A stretch of 64,000 bases of DNA, taken from contig JANSYP010000006.1 of the NCBI GenBank assembly GCA_024742405.1, forward strand, positions 62,001 to 126,000, written 5' to 3'. Source of the stretch: Paracoccaceae bacterium. GTDB taxonomy: Bacteria; Pseudomonadota; Alphaproteobacteria; Rhodobacterales; Rhodobacteraceae. Under the pieces are notes generated by a model, which saw only the letters and a program-made list of their open reading frames with translations, was not told the DNA's origin and ran no database searches. Position numbers and translations under genes: made by a program. Below, piece by piece: positions 18,895 to 28,133 of the stretch. Numbering within the stretch: position 1 is the first letter of the stretch; every line of letters starts with the position of its first letter.

Positions 18895-20253
18895 GTGAAC
18901 AGTGCATTGATCGTGCTTGCCGCGGGCAAGGGCACCCGGATGAACTCGGACTTGCCCAAGGTGCTGCACCAGATCGGCAACGCGCCGATGCTCAGCCATG
19001 CGCTGTGCGCCGGCGCAGCGCTGGCGCCAGACCGCACAGTGGTGGTGACCGGCCACGGGTCAGAGGCCGTCGCGTCCGCCGCACGCGCCCATAATCCCGA
19101 CGCCGTGACGGTTCTGCAGGAGCCGCAATTGGGAACGGCTCATGCCGTGGCCCAGGCCGCCCCGGCCCTCGCGGGATTTGCGGGCGATGCGGTCGTGCTC
19201 TATGGCGACACGCCCTTCATCCGGCCCCAGACGCTGATGGCCATGGCTGAGGCGCGCCGCGCCGGAGCCGATATCGTCGTTCTTGGGTTCGAGGCCGCCG
19301 ATCCGGGACGCTACGGGCGTCTGGTGACTGAGGGCGAGACCCTGCTGCGGATCGTTGAGTACAAGGACGCGACCGAGCCCGAACGGGCGATCACATTGTG
19401 CAACAGCGGCGTCGTCATGGCCGATGCACAAACGCTCATGGCGCTGGTGAATGCGGTCGGTAACGACAACGCGGCGGGCGAATACTACCTCACCGACATC
19501 GTGGCGATCGGACGCGACCGGGATCTGAAGGCACGCGTCGTGCGCTGCGCGGAGTCCGAGACCCGGGGCGTGAACAGCCGCGCGGAGCTTGCCGCCGCCG
19601 AGGCTGCCTTTCAGGCCGCGCGCCGGGCCGATACGCTCGACACCGGCGTCACGATGCTCGCGCCGGACACGGTGTATTTCTCGCTCGACACTGTCATCGG
19701 ACGGGACGCGACCGTCGAGCAGAACGTCATCTTCGGGCCGGGCGTCACAGTCGAAACCGGCGCACGCATCCGCGCCTTTTCACATCTGGAAGGTGCGCAT
19801 GTGTCCCGCGGCGCGATCGTCGGCCCCTATGCGCGGCTGCGCCCGGGCACTGAGTTGGCCGAGGACGTCCGTATCGGCAATTTCGTCGAGGTGAAGAACG
19901 CCACACTCGCGCCCGGCGCAAAGGCCAACCACCTGAGCTATCTCGGCGACGCCAGCATCGGCGCCGCCACAAATATCGGCGCCGGTACGATCACCTGCAA
20001 CTATGACGGTGTGCTCAAGCACCGGACAGAGATTGGCGAGCGCGTCTTCGTCGGCTCCAACACCATGCTGGTGGCACCGGTGCGGGTGGGCGACGACGCG
20101 ATGACTGGCTCCGGATCTGTCATCACCTCGGATGTGCCGGACGCAGCACTCGCCATCGGGCGCGCACGCCAGGCCACCAAGCCGGGACTGGCAAACAAAC
20201 TGCGCGCGCATCTGTTGAAGCTGAAGGCCAAACGCGAGCAGAAAGAGAGCTGA
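18895..20253 (+). CDS. glmU: bifunctional UDP-N-acetylglucosamine pyrophosphorylase / glucosamine-1-phosphate N-acetyltransferase
   Basis: The product of about 452 residues has an N-terminal nucleotidyltransferase domain with IVLAAGKGTRMNSDLPKVLH and a C-terminal left-handed beta-helix of hexapeptide repeats (for example GNFVEVKNATLAPGAKANHL and GAATNIGAGTITCNYDG). It makes UDP-GlcNAc for peptidoglycan and LPS in two steps. The GTG at 18895 (VNSALIVLAAG) gives the family N-terminus. The frame is open to 18811, but those 28 residues look non-homologous. It is followed after three bases by glmS, so the two are one operon. Confidence 0.96.
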   Translation: MNSALIVLAAGKGTRMNSDLPKVLHQIGNAPMLSHALCAGAALAPDRTVVVTGHGSEAVASAARAHNPDAVTVLQEPQLGTAHAVAQAAPALAGFAGDAVVLYGDTPFIRPQTLMAMAEARRAGADIVVLGFEAADPGRYGRLVTEGETLLRIVEYKDATEPERAITLCNSGVVMADAQTLMALVNAVGNDNAAGEYYLTDIVAIGRDRDLKARVVRCAESETRGVNSRAELAAAEAAFQAARRADTLDTGVTMLAPDTVYFSLDTVIGRDATVEQNVIFGPGVTVETGARIRAFSHLEGAHVSRGAIVGPYARLRPGTELAEDVRIGNFVEVKNATLAPGAKANHLSYLGDASIGAATNIGAGTITCNYDGVLKHRTEIGERVFVGSNTMLVAPVRVGDDAMTGSGSVITSDVPDAALAIGRARQATKPGLANKLRAHLLKLKAKREQKES

Positions 20254-20256
20254 GCC

Positions 20257-22077
20257 ATGTGCGGGATCGTCGGCGTACTCGGGGCGCATGAAGCAGCCCC
20301 CCTTCTGGTCGAGGCGCTCAAGCGGCTGGAATATCGGGGCTATGACAGCGCCGGTATCGCCACGATCAGCAAGGGCCGGCTCGACCGTCGGCGCGCGGTC
20401 GGCAAGCTGGTGGAACTGTCGGATCTTCTGGTCCACGAACCGCTCGCCGGGCGCGCGGGTATCGGGCACACCCGCTGGGCCACTCACGGTGCTGCGACCA
20501 GGACCAACGCCCACCCGCACAAGGCCGGACCGGTGGCGGTGGTCCATAACGGGATCATCGAGAATTACCGTGCCCTGCGGGAGGAGATCGCCGACGCAGG
20601 CCTTCGCTGGGACAGCGAAACCGATACCGAAACCATTGCCTTGATCTGCCAGAAATACCTCGCCGAAGGGATGACCCCCGTGGACGCCGCACAGGCCACG
20701 GTCAAGCGCCTGGAGGGCGCGTTCGCACTGGCGTTTCTCTTCGACGGCGAGCCGGACCTGATCTTTGCCGCCCGTCGCGGCTCGCCGCTGGCGATCGGAT
20801 ATGGCGAGGGCGAGATGTATCTGGGCTCCGACGCCATCGCACTGGGCCAGCTTACCGATCGGATCACGTACCTCGAGGATGGCGACACCGTCGTGATCCG
20901 CCGCGCGGGGGCCGAGATTTTCGATGCCAGCGGTGCGCCCGCCTCGCGCGCTGTGAAATCCGTGCACACCGAGAACACCCGCATTGACAAGGGCGGCTAC
21001 CGCCATTTCATGGCCAAGGAGATCGCCGAGCAGCCCGCCGTGATCCGCGCCACGCTCGACGCCTATCTCGACGACACAGGCAGCAAGATCGCCCTGCCCG
21101 CACCGCTGGACCTCACCGGCACGCAACGCGTGACCATGGTGGCCTGCGGTACGGCCTATTATGCGTGCCTGACGGCAAAGTACTGGATCGAGGCGCTCGC
21201 ACGCATTCCGGTGGATGTCGATATCGCATCGGAGTTCCGCTACCGCGAACCGCCGCTGCCCGAGGGTACGCTGACGATTTTCGTCAGCCAATCCGGCGAG
21301 ACCGCCGATACTCTGGCCGCCCTGCGCTACTGCGAAAGCCAGGACAAGCGGATCGTGTCACTGACCAATGTCGCTGAAAGCTCTATCGCTCGGGCCAGCG
21401 ATGTCGCGCTGCCGATCCATGCCGGCCCCGAAATCGGCGTCGCCTCGACCAAGGCGTTCACCTGCCAGCTGGCGGCGCTCGCGGTTCTCGCGCTCCATGC
21501 CGGGCAGCAGACCGGACGGCTCGACGCGGGCAGTGTGTCCGAGCATCTGGGGTATCTCTCGGCGCTGCCCGGGCTAATCAACCAGGCGCTCGGGCTGTCG
21601 GACCGGATCGCGCAGATTGCGACCGAGCTCGCCGAGGCGCAGGACATTCTTTACCTGGGGCGCGGGGCGATGTTCCCCATGGCGCTGGAAGCCGCGCTGA
21701 AGATGAAGGAAATCAGCTATATCCACGCCGAAGGGTATGCGAGCGGAGAGCTCAAGCACGGCCCCATCGCATTGGTCGACCGCACCGTGCCGGTGGTCGT
21801 TTTCGCGCCCCATGACCGGCTTTTTGGAAAGACGCTGTCGAACATGGAAGAGGTCATAGCCCGCCAGGGTCAGGTCGTTCTGGTCACCGATGCCGAAGGC
21901 GCCGGGCAGGCCGGTGACGGTGCGGCGCACCAGCTGGTGATGCCGTCAGCGGCTGCGGTCTTTGCGCCGCTGCTCTATGCCGTGCCGGCGCAGCTTTTGG
22001 CCTATCATACCGCCGTGGCGCGGGGGACAGACGTGGATCAGCCGCGCAATCTGGCAAAATCGGTGACTGTGGAATGA
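20257..22077 (+). CDS. glmS: glutamine-fructose-6-phosphate aminotransferase (isomerizing)
   Basis: A 606-residue enzyme. The N-terminal class II glutaminase domain has Cys2 exposed after Met removal (MCGIVGVLG). Two SIS domains follow, with FVSQSGETADTLAALRYCE and the C-terminal ending LAKSVTVE typical of GlmS. It converts fructose-6-phosphate and glutamine to glucosamine-6-phosphate, the entry to the UDP-GlcNAc pathway completed by the adjacent glmU. The stop overlaps the start of the downstream lipoprotein gene by four bases. Confidence 0.97.
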   Translation: MCGIVGVLGAHEAAPLLVEALKRLEYRGYDSAGIATISKGRLDRRRAVGKLVELSDLLVHEPLAGRAGIGHTRWATHGAATRTNAHPHKAGPVAVVHNGIIENYRALREEIADAGLRWDSETDTETIALICQKYLAEGMTPVDAAQATVKRLEGAFALAFLFDGEPDLIFAARRGSPLAIGYGEGEMYLGSDAIALGQLTDRITYLEDGDTVVIRRAGAEIFDASGAPASRAVKSVHTENTRIDKGGYRHFMAKEIAEQPAVIRATLDAYLDDTGSKIALPAPLDLTGTQRVTMVACGTAYYACLTAKYWIEALARIPVDVDIASEFRYREPPLPEGTLTIFVSQSGETADTLAALRYCESQDKRIVSLTNVAESSIARASDVALPIHAGPEIGVASTKAFTCQLAALAVLALHAGQQTGRLDAGSVSEHLGYLSALPGLINQALGLSDRIAQIATELAEAQDILYLGRGAMFPMALEAALKMKEISYIHAEGYASGELKHGPIALVDRTVPVVVFAPHDRLFGKTLSNMEEVIARQGQVVLVTDAEGAGQAGDGAAHQLVMPSAAAVFAPLLYAVPAQLLAYHTAVARGTDVDQPRNLAKSVTVE

Positions 22078-22922
22078 GCTGGATTACCGCGGCGTCGGTC
22101 CTGGCAGGCGCGGCGCTCCTTATCGCAGGCTGCAGCGTATTGCCGCTGTCTGGGGCGACCAAGCCACCGATGACGGCCGACGACGCGCTTGGCGCGCGTA
22201 ACACCGACACCAGCGCCCACACGCCCGTGTCGCGCGCCCGCGCCACATCACTGGCACGCGACGGGCTGGTCTATGTCACCTATGGACAGTCCAACGCCAC
22301 AAATGCCGGTGCATTGGGCTTTGACGTGTCCGGCCCGGTCTACATGGTCTTTCGCGGCCGCGCCTATCCCTACGTCGACCCGACGCTCGGCGGGACCGGG
22401 CCCGGCGGAACCGTTTGGGGCCGGCTCGGCACGCAGCAGGTAGCCGCCGGAGCCGGGGCCGCGTTTTACGCCAACGCGGGTTTCGGCGCGGCCACCATGC
22501 AGGAGCTCGCCGCGCCGCCCCATGTCGATCATCTGGTAACCGAACTGCGCGCCACCAAAGCCGCACTCGGCCATATCGACGCGGTGCTGATCCACCAGGG
22601 CGAGAGCAACAACCGCGCCATGCGCGGGCCATCCAATTATCGCGACGCATTCGAGTCGTTGTTGGCACAGATCCGCACGGTTACCGACGCGCCGGTCTAT
22701 CTGTCCCAGGCCACGATCTGCGGCAACGAAAGCGACACACGGCTGCTGGCGCTGCAGGACAGGATCATCCGCGAAACCCCCGGCGTGCTGCGCGGGCCCA
22801 ACACCGACACGCTCTCCGACGCCTCGGACCGGCTACCCGACCGATGCCATTTCTCGGCCAAGGGGCTCGACAAGTTCGCGGATCTCTGGGCCGAGGCGCT
22901 CGACCGAGCCTCCGAGCAATAG
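22074..22922 (+). CDS. lipoprotein with SGNH-type (sialate O-acetylesterase-like) hydrolase signature
   Basis: A 282-residue protein with a lipoprotein signal (hydrophobic stretch ending LLIAGCS, lipobox Cys at about residue 20). The mature part has SGNH-like blocks: YVTYGQSNATNAG (nucleophile Ser in GQSN), VLIHQGESNNRAM (the block with Asn/Glu), and DRCHFSAKGLDKFADLW near the C-terminus (Asp-x-x-His). This suggests a periplasmic esterase acting on acetylated glycans. The ATG overlaps the glmS stop (ATGA), so it may be co-expressed with amino-sugar synthesis. Substrate and true activity are not known. Confidence 0.65.
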   Translation: MSWITAASVLAGAALLIAGCSVLPLSGATKPPMTADDALGARNTDTSAHTPVSRARATSLARDGLVYVTYGQSNATNAGALGFDVSGPVYMVFRGRAYPYVDPTLGGTGPGGTVWGRLGTQQVAAGAGAAFYANAGFGAATMQELAAPPHVDHLVTELRATKAALGHIDAVLIHQGESNNRAMRGPSNYRDAFESLLAQIRTVTDAPVYLSQATICGNESDTRLLALQDRIIRETPGVLRGPNTDTLSDASDRLPDRCHFSAKGLDKFADLWAEALDRASEQ

Positions 22923-23021
22923 ACCCTTGTGCGGCCAGGTTGCAGATTCGGCCGGTGTGGTCGTCTGGACAATCCTGATCGGATGACTACGGTATTACCC
23001 CAACAGCCTGGGAGGGCCGAA

Positions 23022-24029
23022 ATGACCGCACCGCTGATCGACCCGTTCGCTCGCGCGATCACCTATCTGCGTGTCTCCGTCACCGACCGCTGCGATTTCC
23101 GCTGCGTCTACTGCATGTCGGAGAACATGACCTTTCTGCCGAAGAAGGAACTGCTGACGCTCGAAGAGCTCGACCGCATGTGCTCGACCTTCGTCAAGCT
23201 CGGCGTACGCAAGCTGCGCATCACCGGGGGCGAGCCGCTGGTCCGGCGCGAGATCATGACTTTCTTCCGCGCCATGTCGCGGCATCTCGACAGCGGCGCG
23301 CTGGATGAGCTGACGGTGACCACAAACGGCTCGCAGCTCGAAAAATACGCCGAGGATCTGGTGGCCTGCGGGGTACGCCGCATCAATGTCTCCATGGATA
23401 CGCTGGATGAGGCCAAGTTCGCCGAGGTCACCCGCTGGGGACGTCTGCCCCAGGTGATGCGCGGGCTCGATGCCGCCCAGGCGGCGGGACTGAGGGTCAA
23501 GATCAACGCCGTGGCGCTCAAGGGCTTCAACGAGGACGAGCTCTTCTCGATGACCGAATGGTGCGCCTCCCGCCACATGGACCTGACCTGGATCGAGGTC
23601 ATGCCGATGGGCGATATCGGCAACGAAAACCGGCTCGGCCAGTACTGGTCGCTCAAGGACATGCGCAAGACGCTCGCCGAGCGGTATACCGTGACCGATC
23701 TGGACGAACGCACTGGGGGCCCCGCCCGCTATGTCCGGCTGGAGGAAACCGGTCAGAAGATCGGCTTCATCACGCCGCTGACGCATAATTTCTGCGAAAG
23801 CTGCAACCGGGTGCGGCTGACCTGTACCGGCGAGCTCTATATGTGCCTCGGACAGGAAGACATGGCCGATTTGCGCAAACCCTTGCGCGACTTCCCCGAC
23901 AGCGAAACCGCGCTGGAAGAAGCGATCCGGGCGGCGATCAGCCTCAAACCCAAGGGCCATGATTTCGACTATTCCCGCCAATCGCTCGATGGGCAGATGC
24001 CGCGTCACATGAGCCATACGGGCGGCTGA
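23022..24029 (+). CDS. moaA: GTP 3',8-cyclase (molybdenum cofactor biosynthesis)
   Basis: A radical-SAM enzyme of 335 residues. The N-terminal SAM-cluster motif is CDFRCVYCM, the SAM-binding glycines are in [11 protein letters not shown], and the C-terminal second 4Fe-4S cluster is [20 protein letters not shown]. It makes 3',8-cH2GTP, the first step of molybdopterin synthesis. I use the ATG at 23022 because of a GGAGGG site; an upstream ATG in the same frame would add a non-homologous segment. No other moa genes are next to it. Confidence 0.96.
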   Translation: MTAPLIDPFARAITYLRVSVTDRCDFRCVYCMSENMTFLPKKELLTLEELDRMCSTFVKLGVRKLRITGGEPLVRREIMTFFRAMSRHLDSGALDELTVTTNGSQLEKYAEDLVACGVRRINVSMDTLDEAKFAEVTRWGRLPQVMRGLDAAQAAGLRVKINAVALKGFNEDELFSMTEWCASRHMDLTWIEVMPMGDIGNENRLGQYWSLKDMRKTLAERYTVTDLDERTGGPARYVRLEETGQKIGFITPLTHNFCESCNRVRLTCTGELYMCLGQEDMADLRKPLRDFPDSETALEEAIRAAISLKPKGHDFDYSRQSLDGQMPRHMSHTGG

Positions 24030-24219
24030 TCGGACAACTGTATACACGGCGGAGAATGATGCGCACCGGCACTGTCGCTGTCGCGGCTTCGAACACTGAG
24101 CGATTGTTGCGGCGCGAGTCCGATCGGTTTCGCCTTCACGGATACGGCACCTCTCCGTCCTTTTAGATCCGCGTGATCGGCCTGCGTGTCAGGCTTCTCC
24201 CAGCCCCAGGGAGGAGCCC

Positions 24220-25596
24220 ATGCCGATCCATCGCCCGACGCGCCGCACCGTCACGACAGCGCTCACCGCCGCAATGCTGCTGCCGTCGGCGGCCCGCGCT
24301 CAGGACATCGACCTCGAGATCCACCAGCGCAACCTGCTCTTCGGCAGACCGGCAGAGTTCGATGCAGCCCTCACTGCCATCCTCGAGCGCGGTCACGCGG
24401 ACATGGCGCCGGGGCTGATCTTTGCCCTGAGATTTCGCCGGGAAGACGCCGGACGCCTCAACGCGGCTCTGGGGGAACTGATCGGCGAAACGGGTCGCGA
24501 GGGCTGGTTCGACTGGATGCTCTGGCAGGAAAAGCACCCCGAGATCCCAGCCCATCCCAGCTATATCGCGGTCAAGCGCGAGGTATTTTTGCAGATCGAT
24601 CCGAATTTCGACGTCTTTCTCGATCCCGCCGATCTGGCGCGGGAGCGGATGCGTATCCGCTTCGAGGAGGTAACTTGGGGCGGTGTGCGCAAGGACGGCA
24701 TCCCCTCGCTCGACGCTCCCAACCTGATCCCCGCGGCGGAGGCAAGCTACCTGCGCCCCGACGATCTGGTCTTCGGCGTCGCGATCAACGGCGATGCCCG
24801 CGCCTACCCGCTGCGCATCATGGGTTGGCACGAGATGTTCAACGACGTGATCGGGGGGGTGCCTCTGGCGCTGGCTTACTGCACGCTCTGCGGCTCGGGC
24901 ATCCTGTTCGAAACCCAGCTGCCGGGCCGGACCGACCCGCTGATCTTCGGATCTTCGGGCTTTCTTTACCGCTCAAACAAGCTGATGTTCGATCGCGCCA
25001 CCCATTCGCTGTGGAACCAGTTCACCGGAGAGCCAGTCTCGGGCGATCTCGTCGACAGCGGGATCGTGTTGCGCCAGCGCCCGGTGGTGATCGACACATG
25101 GGAAAACTGGCAGAGGTTGAACCCTGACACACGCGTGCTGTCGCTGGATACCGGTCATCGCCGCGACTATGGCTCTGGCGTCGTCTATCGAGAGTATTTC
25201 GCGTCCGACGATCTGATGTTTCCCACCCTTGTCGATGAGAGCACGCACCGGCAGAAGGACTATGTCTTCGGCATCCGGCATTTCGGCGGCGCCAAGGCCT
25301 GGCCGCTCGACGCGTTCGACGGGCGCCCGGTGATCAATGACGGGATGTGGGACCGGCCGCTGGTATTGGTCGGCGATACCGCAACCAGATCGGTGCGCGC
25401 CTATGAGAGGGGTGATCTGAGCTTCGAAGGCAGTGCCGATATGCTGACCGATGCCAGTGGCACAGCCTGGACGGTGACCGAAGAGGCGTTGAAGGCCAGC
25501 GATGGGCACACCCTGCCCCGGGTGCCCGGGCATGTCGCCTACTGGTTCGCCTGGAACGGGTATCTGGGCGCGGAATCGGAGCTCTTTGACGGCTAA
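24220..25596 (+). CDS. DUF3179 domain-containing exported protein
   Basis: A 458-residue protein with an N-terminal export signal (Arg-rich, then LTAAMLLPSAARAQD). The rest matches DUF3179: DGIPSLDAPNLIPAAEA, VFGVAINGDARAYPLRIMGW, then ALAYCTLCGSGILFE with a CxxC-type pair, and LMFDRATHSLWNQFTGEP. The family has no established biochemical function. The Cys pair and His residues could bind metal or take part in redox chemistry in the periplasm. A GGAGGAG site precedes the ATG. It converges on frcK, overlapping it by four bases. Confidence 0.85.
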   Translation: MPIHRPTRRTVTTALTAAMLLPSAARAQDIDLEIHQRNLLFGRPAEFDAALTAILERGHADMAPGLIFALRFRREDAGRLNAALGELIGETGREGWFDWMLWQEKHPEIPAHPSYIAVKREVFLQIDPNFDVFLDPADLARERMRIRFEEVTWGGVRKDGIPSLDAPNLIPAAEASYLRPDDLVFGVAINGDARAYPLRIMGWHEMFNDVIGGVPLALAYCTLCGSGILFETQLPGRTDPLIFGSSGFLYRSNKLMFDRATHSLWNQFTGEPVSGDLVDSGIVLRQRPVVIDTWENWQRLNPDTRVLSLDTGHRRDYGSGVVYREYFASDDLMFPTLVDESTHRQKDYVFGIRHFGGAKAWPLDAFDGRPVINDGMWDRPLVLVGDTATRSVRAYERGDLSFEGSADMLTDASGTAWTVTEEALKASDGHTLPRVPGHVAYWFAWNGYLGAESELFDG

Positions 25597-26210
25597 ATCG
25601 CCTGCTCGTCGGTCAGGCTCAGGTCCACTGGCAAACGGTTGCTGCGAACCAGACGGATATTGGGCATGTCGTTGGTCTCGATCCACTGCGCGGCATCGGC
25701 GCGGCCATGGGTCTGCCAGCGGGTGACAAGGCGATCGCGCAGAACCTGTTCCGGTGTGTCGACAAAGACCGACAGATCCCAGAGCGCCATCAGGTCCCGC
25801 CAGGGCGCCGCGTCGAAACACAGGTAGTTGCCCTCGACCAATGCGATCTCGCAGTCCGGGCCCACCGCCAGCGCCCCCGCGATGGCGATCTCACGCGACC
25901 GGTCGAAGACGGGCAGGACGACCTCCGGCTCCTGCGCCAGCCGGCGCATCGCGTGGACGAACCCAGCCGCATCGAAGCTCGGCGGCGATCCCTTGCGGTC
26001 GCGCAGACCGCGGGCCTCCAGAACGCTGTCATCCAGGTGAAAGCCGTCCATGGGCACCGCCAGGGCCCCTGCCCCGAGTGCCTCGGCAAGCTGCGCCGCC
26101 AAGGTGGACTTGCCCGACGCCGGTGGCCCGGCAATGGCCACCAGAGCCCGGCGCCCCTTCGGCCGCAGCGCCCGGACGCGCGCGGCAAGCTCCGGAACCG
26201 GATCGCTCAC
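25593..26210 (-). CDS. frcK: P-loop kinase of the fructose transport operon (FrcK-like)
   Basis: A 205-residue nucleoside-triphosphate hydrolase/uridine-kinase-like protein with a Walker A motif, VAIAGPPASGKSTLAAQLAE, and an HLDDSVLE segment. It resembles the kinase of the Sinorhizobium meliloti frcBCAK operon; gene order here is the same. It probably phosphorylates imported sugar, but this activity is inferred. The GTG start overlaps the frcA stop (GTGA). It is the last gene of the operon. Confidence 0.75.
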   Translation of the reverse strand: MSDPVPELAARVRALRPKGRRALVAIAGPPASGKSTLAAQLAEALGAGALAVPMDGFHLDDSVLEARGLRDRKGSPPSFDAAGFVHAMRRLAQEPEVVLPVFDRSREIAIAGALAVGPDCEIALVEGNYLCFDAAPWRDLMALWDLSVFVDTPEQVLRDRLVTRWQTHGRADAAQWIETNDMPNIRLVRSNRLPVDLSLTDEQAI

Positions 26211-26980
26211 GCGGCGCGCGTCTCGGGCGGTTCCATCGCGCCCGTCATCATCGCCACGGCGTCGGACATCGCGAAATCATCCGGCTTGATCACGCAAAGC
26301 CGCCTGCCCAGCCGATGGATGTGGATGCGGTCGGCGACCTCGAACACATGGGGCATATTGTGGCTGATCAGGATGATCGGAATGCCGCGCGCCTTCACGT
26401 CCTGGATCAGCTCCAGAACCTTGCGGCTTTCCTTGACCCCAAGCGCCGCGGTGGGCTCGTCGAGGATGATCACCTTGGAACCGAAGGCGGCGGCGCGCGC
26501 CACAGCCACACCCTGGCGTTGGCCGCCGGACAGTGTTTCCACGGCCTGGTTGATGTTCTGGATCGTCATCAACCCCAGTTCGGTGAGCTTGTCGCGGGCG
26601 AATCTTTCCATCGCCGGGCGGTCGAGCATGCGCAGATAGTCCCCGCGCCAGCCCGGTTTGCGCAGCTCACGGCCCATGAACATGTTGTCAGCGATGCTGA
26701 GCGCAGGCGACATGGCAAGCTGCTGGTAGACCGTCTCGATCCCGTGGTCGCGCGCCTGGAGCGGCGTCTGGAACCGAACCTGCTGGCCTTCCAGATAGAC
26801 CTCGCCCTCGTCGGGCAGCACCGCACCTGACACCGCCTTGATGAGCGTCGACTTGCCCGCGCCGTTGTCGCCGATCACCGCGAGGATCTCGCCCGGGTAC
26901 AGCTCGAAATCACAGTGATCGAGCGCCACGACGCGGCCGTAGCGTTTCACCAGGTTCTTACCGTTCAGAATGGGTTCCAT
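26207..26980 (-). CDS. frcA: fructose ABC transporter ATP-binding protein
   Basis: A 257-residue single-ABC-domain ATPase: Walker A GDNGAGKSTLIKAVSG, signature LSGGQRQGVAVARAAA, and Walker B KVIILDEPTAALG. It is a carbohydrate-uptake transporter-2 (CUT2) family ATPase with one domain instead of two, as in FrcA of S. meliloti. The start MEPILNGKNLVKRYG overlaps the frcC stop by one base. The frame stays open upstream within frcC, which I discount. Confidence 0.88.
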   Translation of the reverse strand: MEPILNGKNLVKRYGRVVALDHCDFELYPGEILAVIGDNGAGKSTLIKAVSGAVLPDEGEVYLEGQQVRFQTPLQARDHGIETVYQQLAMSPALSIADNMFMGRELRKPGWRGDYLRMLDRPAMERFARDKLTELGLMTIQNINQAVETLSGGQRQGVAVARAAAFGSKVIILDEPTAALGVKESRKVLELIQDVKARGIPIILISHNMPHVFEVADRIHIHRLGRRLCVIKPDDFAMSDAVAMMTGAMEPPETRAA

Positions 26981-28053
26981 CAGACCGACACCTTTCTGAT
27001 CCACTGGTCGATCGCGACAGCACCGATGATCAGCACACCGATCAGCAGGTAGGTCCATTGTGCGTCCGCACCGAGCAGGCGCAGGCCGAGCGTGAAAACC
27101 CCGACGATCAACGCACCGAAGAACATGCCCAGGATCGAGCCCCGTCCGCCAAAGAGCGAGATCCCACCGATCACGACGGCCGTGATGCTTTCGATATTGC
27201 CGAGCTGCCCGGAGGTCGGCGAAACCGAGCCGATCCGCCCGATCAGGGCCCAGCCGGCAAAGGCGCAGATCAGCCCCGACAGCATGTAAACAGAGATCAG
27301 CACCTTATCGACGCGCACACCCGAGAGCTGCGCCGCTTCCGCGTCATCGCCCACGGCGTAGACATGGCGCCCCCACGCCGTGTGTCGGAGCACGAAGGCC
27401 AGCACCAGCACCAGCAGCACCATGAAGACCACGCCCACCGTGAAGACCGCGCCGCCCACGTTGAATTTCGACCCGAAGAGTTGGAGCAGTGGCGCGGCCT
27501 CCTCGATCTCCTGAGACCGGATGGTTTCGTTGGCCGAATAGAGGAAATTGGTCGCCAGCACGATCTGCCACATGCCGAGTGTCACAATGAAAGGCGGCAA
27601 CTTCATCTTCGCGACAAGCCAGCCGTTGATAAACCCGCAAAGCGTCCCGCAGGCCAAGCCGCACATGATCGCGACCGTTGGCGGAAGCCCGTAGCGGAAG
27701 GTGAACTGCCCCATCACCACCGAGGACAGGACCATGATCGCCCCGACGCTGAGATCGATCCCGGCGGTCAGGATCACCAGCGATTGCGCGGCACCCAGGA
27801 TGCCCACAATCTGAACTTGTTGCAGGATCAGGGTGAGCGCGAAGGGCGAGAAAAACTTGGACCCGAGGGCAATTCCGAAAATCGCGATCGACAGCAACAG
27901 CACGACCAAAGGCACCAGCGACGGCGTGACATGGAGCGCGTGCTGGATGCGGTGGATCGGGCCGCGCCTTTCATCCTCGAACTGAGCGACGGTCGACGAT
28001 GCGTCGGACAATTTGGCCTCGTAATTGTCCCCTGACGAGCTGCTCTCGGACAC
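26980..28053 (-). CDS. frcC: fructose ABC transporter permease
   Basis: An integral membrane permease of about 357 residues of the CUT2 (RbsC-like) family with roughly ten helices. The family loop is GRHVYAVGDDAEAAQLSGVRVD, the EAA-like cytoplasmic loop. The N-terminus is extended and polar (SESSSSGDNYEAKLSDASS), as in FrcC. I prefer the GTG at 28053 because GGAGG lies five bases upstream; a GTG at 28065 is also possible. It lies 80 bases after frcB, with a strong hairpin between them. Confidence 0.88.
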   Translation of the reverse strand: MSESSSSGDNYEAKLSDASSTVAQFEDERRGPIHRIQHALHVTPSLVPLVVLLLSIAIFGIALGSKFFSPFALTLILQQVQIVGILGAAQSLVILTAGIDLSVGAIMVLSSVVMGQFTFRYGLPPTVAIMCGLACGTLCGFINGWLVAKMKLPPFIVTLGMWQIVLATNFLYSANETIRSQEIEEAAPLLQLFGSKFNVGGAVFTVGVVFMVLLVLVLAFVLRHTAWGRHVYAVGDDAEAAQLSGVRVDKVLISVYMLSGLICAFAGWALIGRIGSVSPTSGQLGNIESITAVVIGGISLFGGRGSILGMFFGALIVGVFTLGLRLLGADAQWTYLLIGVLIIGAVAIDQWIRKVSV

Positions 28054-28087
28054 GGCCGCCTCCACTTTGGATGTTTGGGTCGATCAG

Positions 28088-28115
28088 GGCCCGCGCGGCA
28101 TGTGCCGCGCGGGCC
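28088..28115 (-). promoter_or_regulatory. strong hairpin between frcB and frcC
   Basis: A perfect inverted repeat of 13 bases per arm (GGCCCGCGCGGCA and its complement) with a two-base centre lies in the frcB-frcC gap. It has no U-tract, so it is probably not a full terminator. Such hairpins after a binding-protein gene usually slow 3' decay or lower downstream expression, giving more binding protein than permease. This role is inferred. Confidence 0.6.
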
Positions 28116-28133
28116 GGATGGCTCAGGCCAGGC

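Noticed and set aside
19780-21291. 503-codon minus-strand open frame opposite glmU/glmS
   Set aside because: Antisense to two certain genes and with no recognisable domain.
24030-24219. possible tRNA or small RNA after moaA
   Set aside because: A TTCGAA-containing stretch resembles a T-loop, but no cloverleaf stems could be paired around it.
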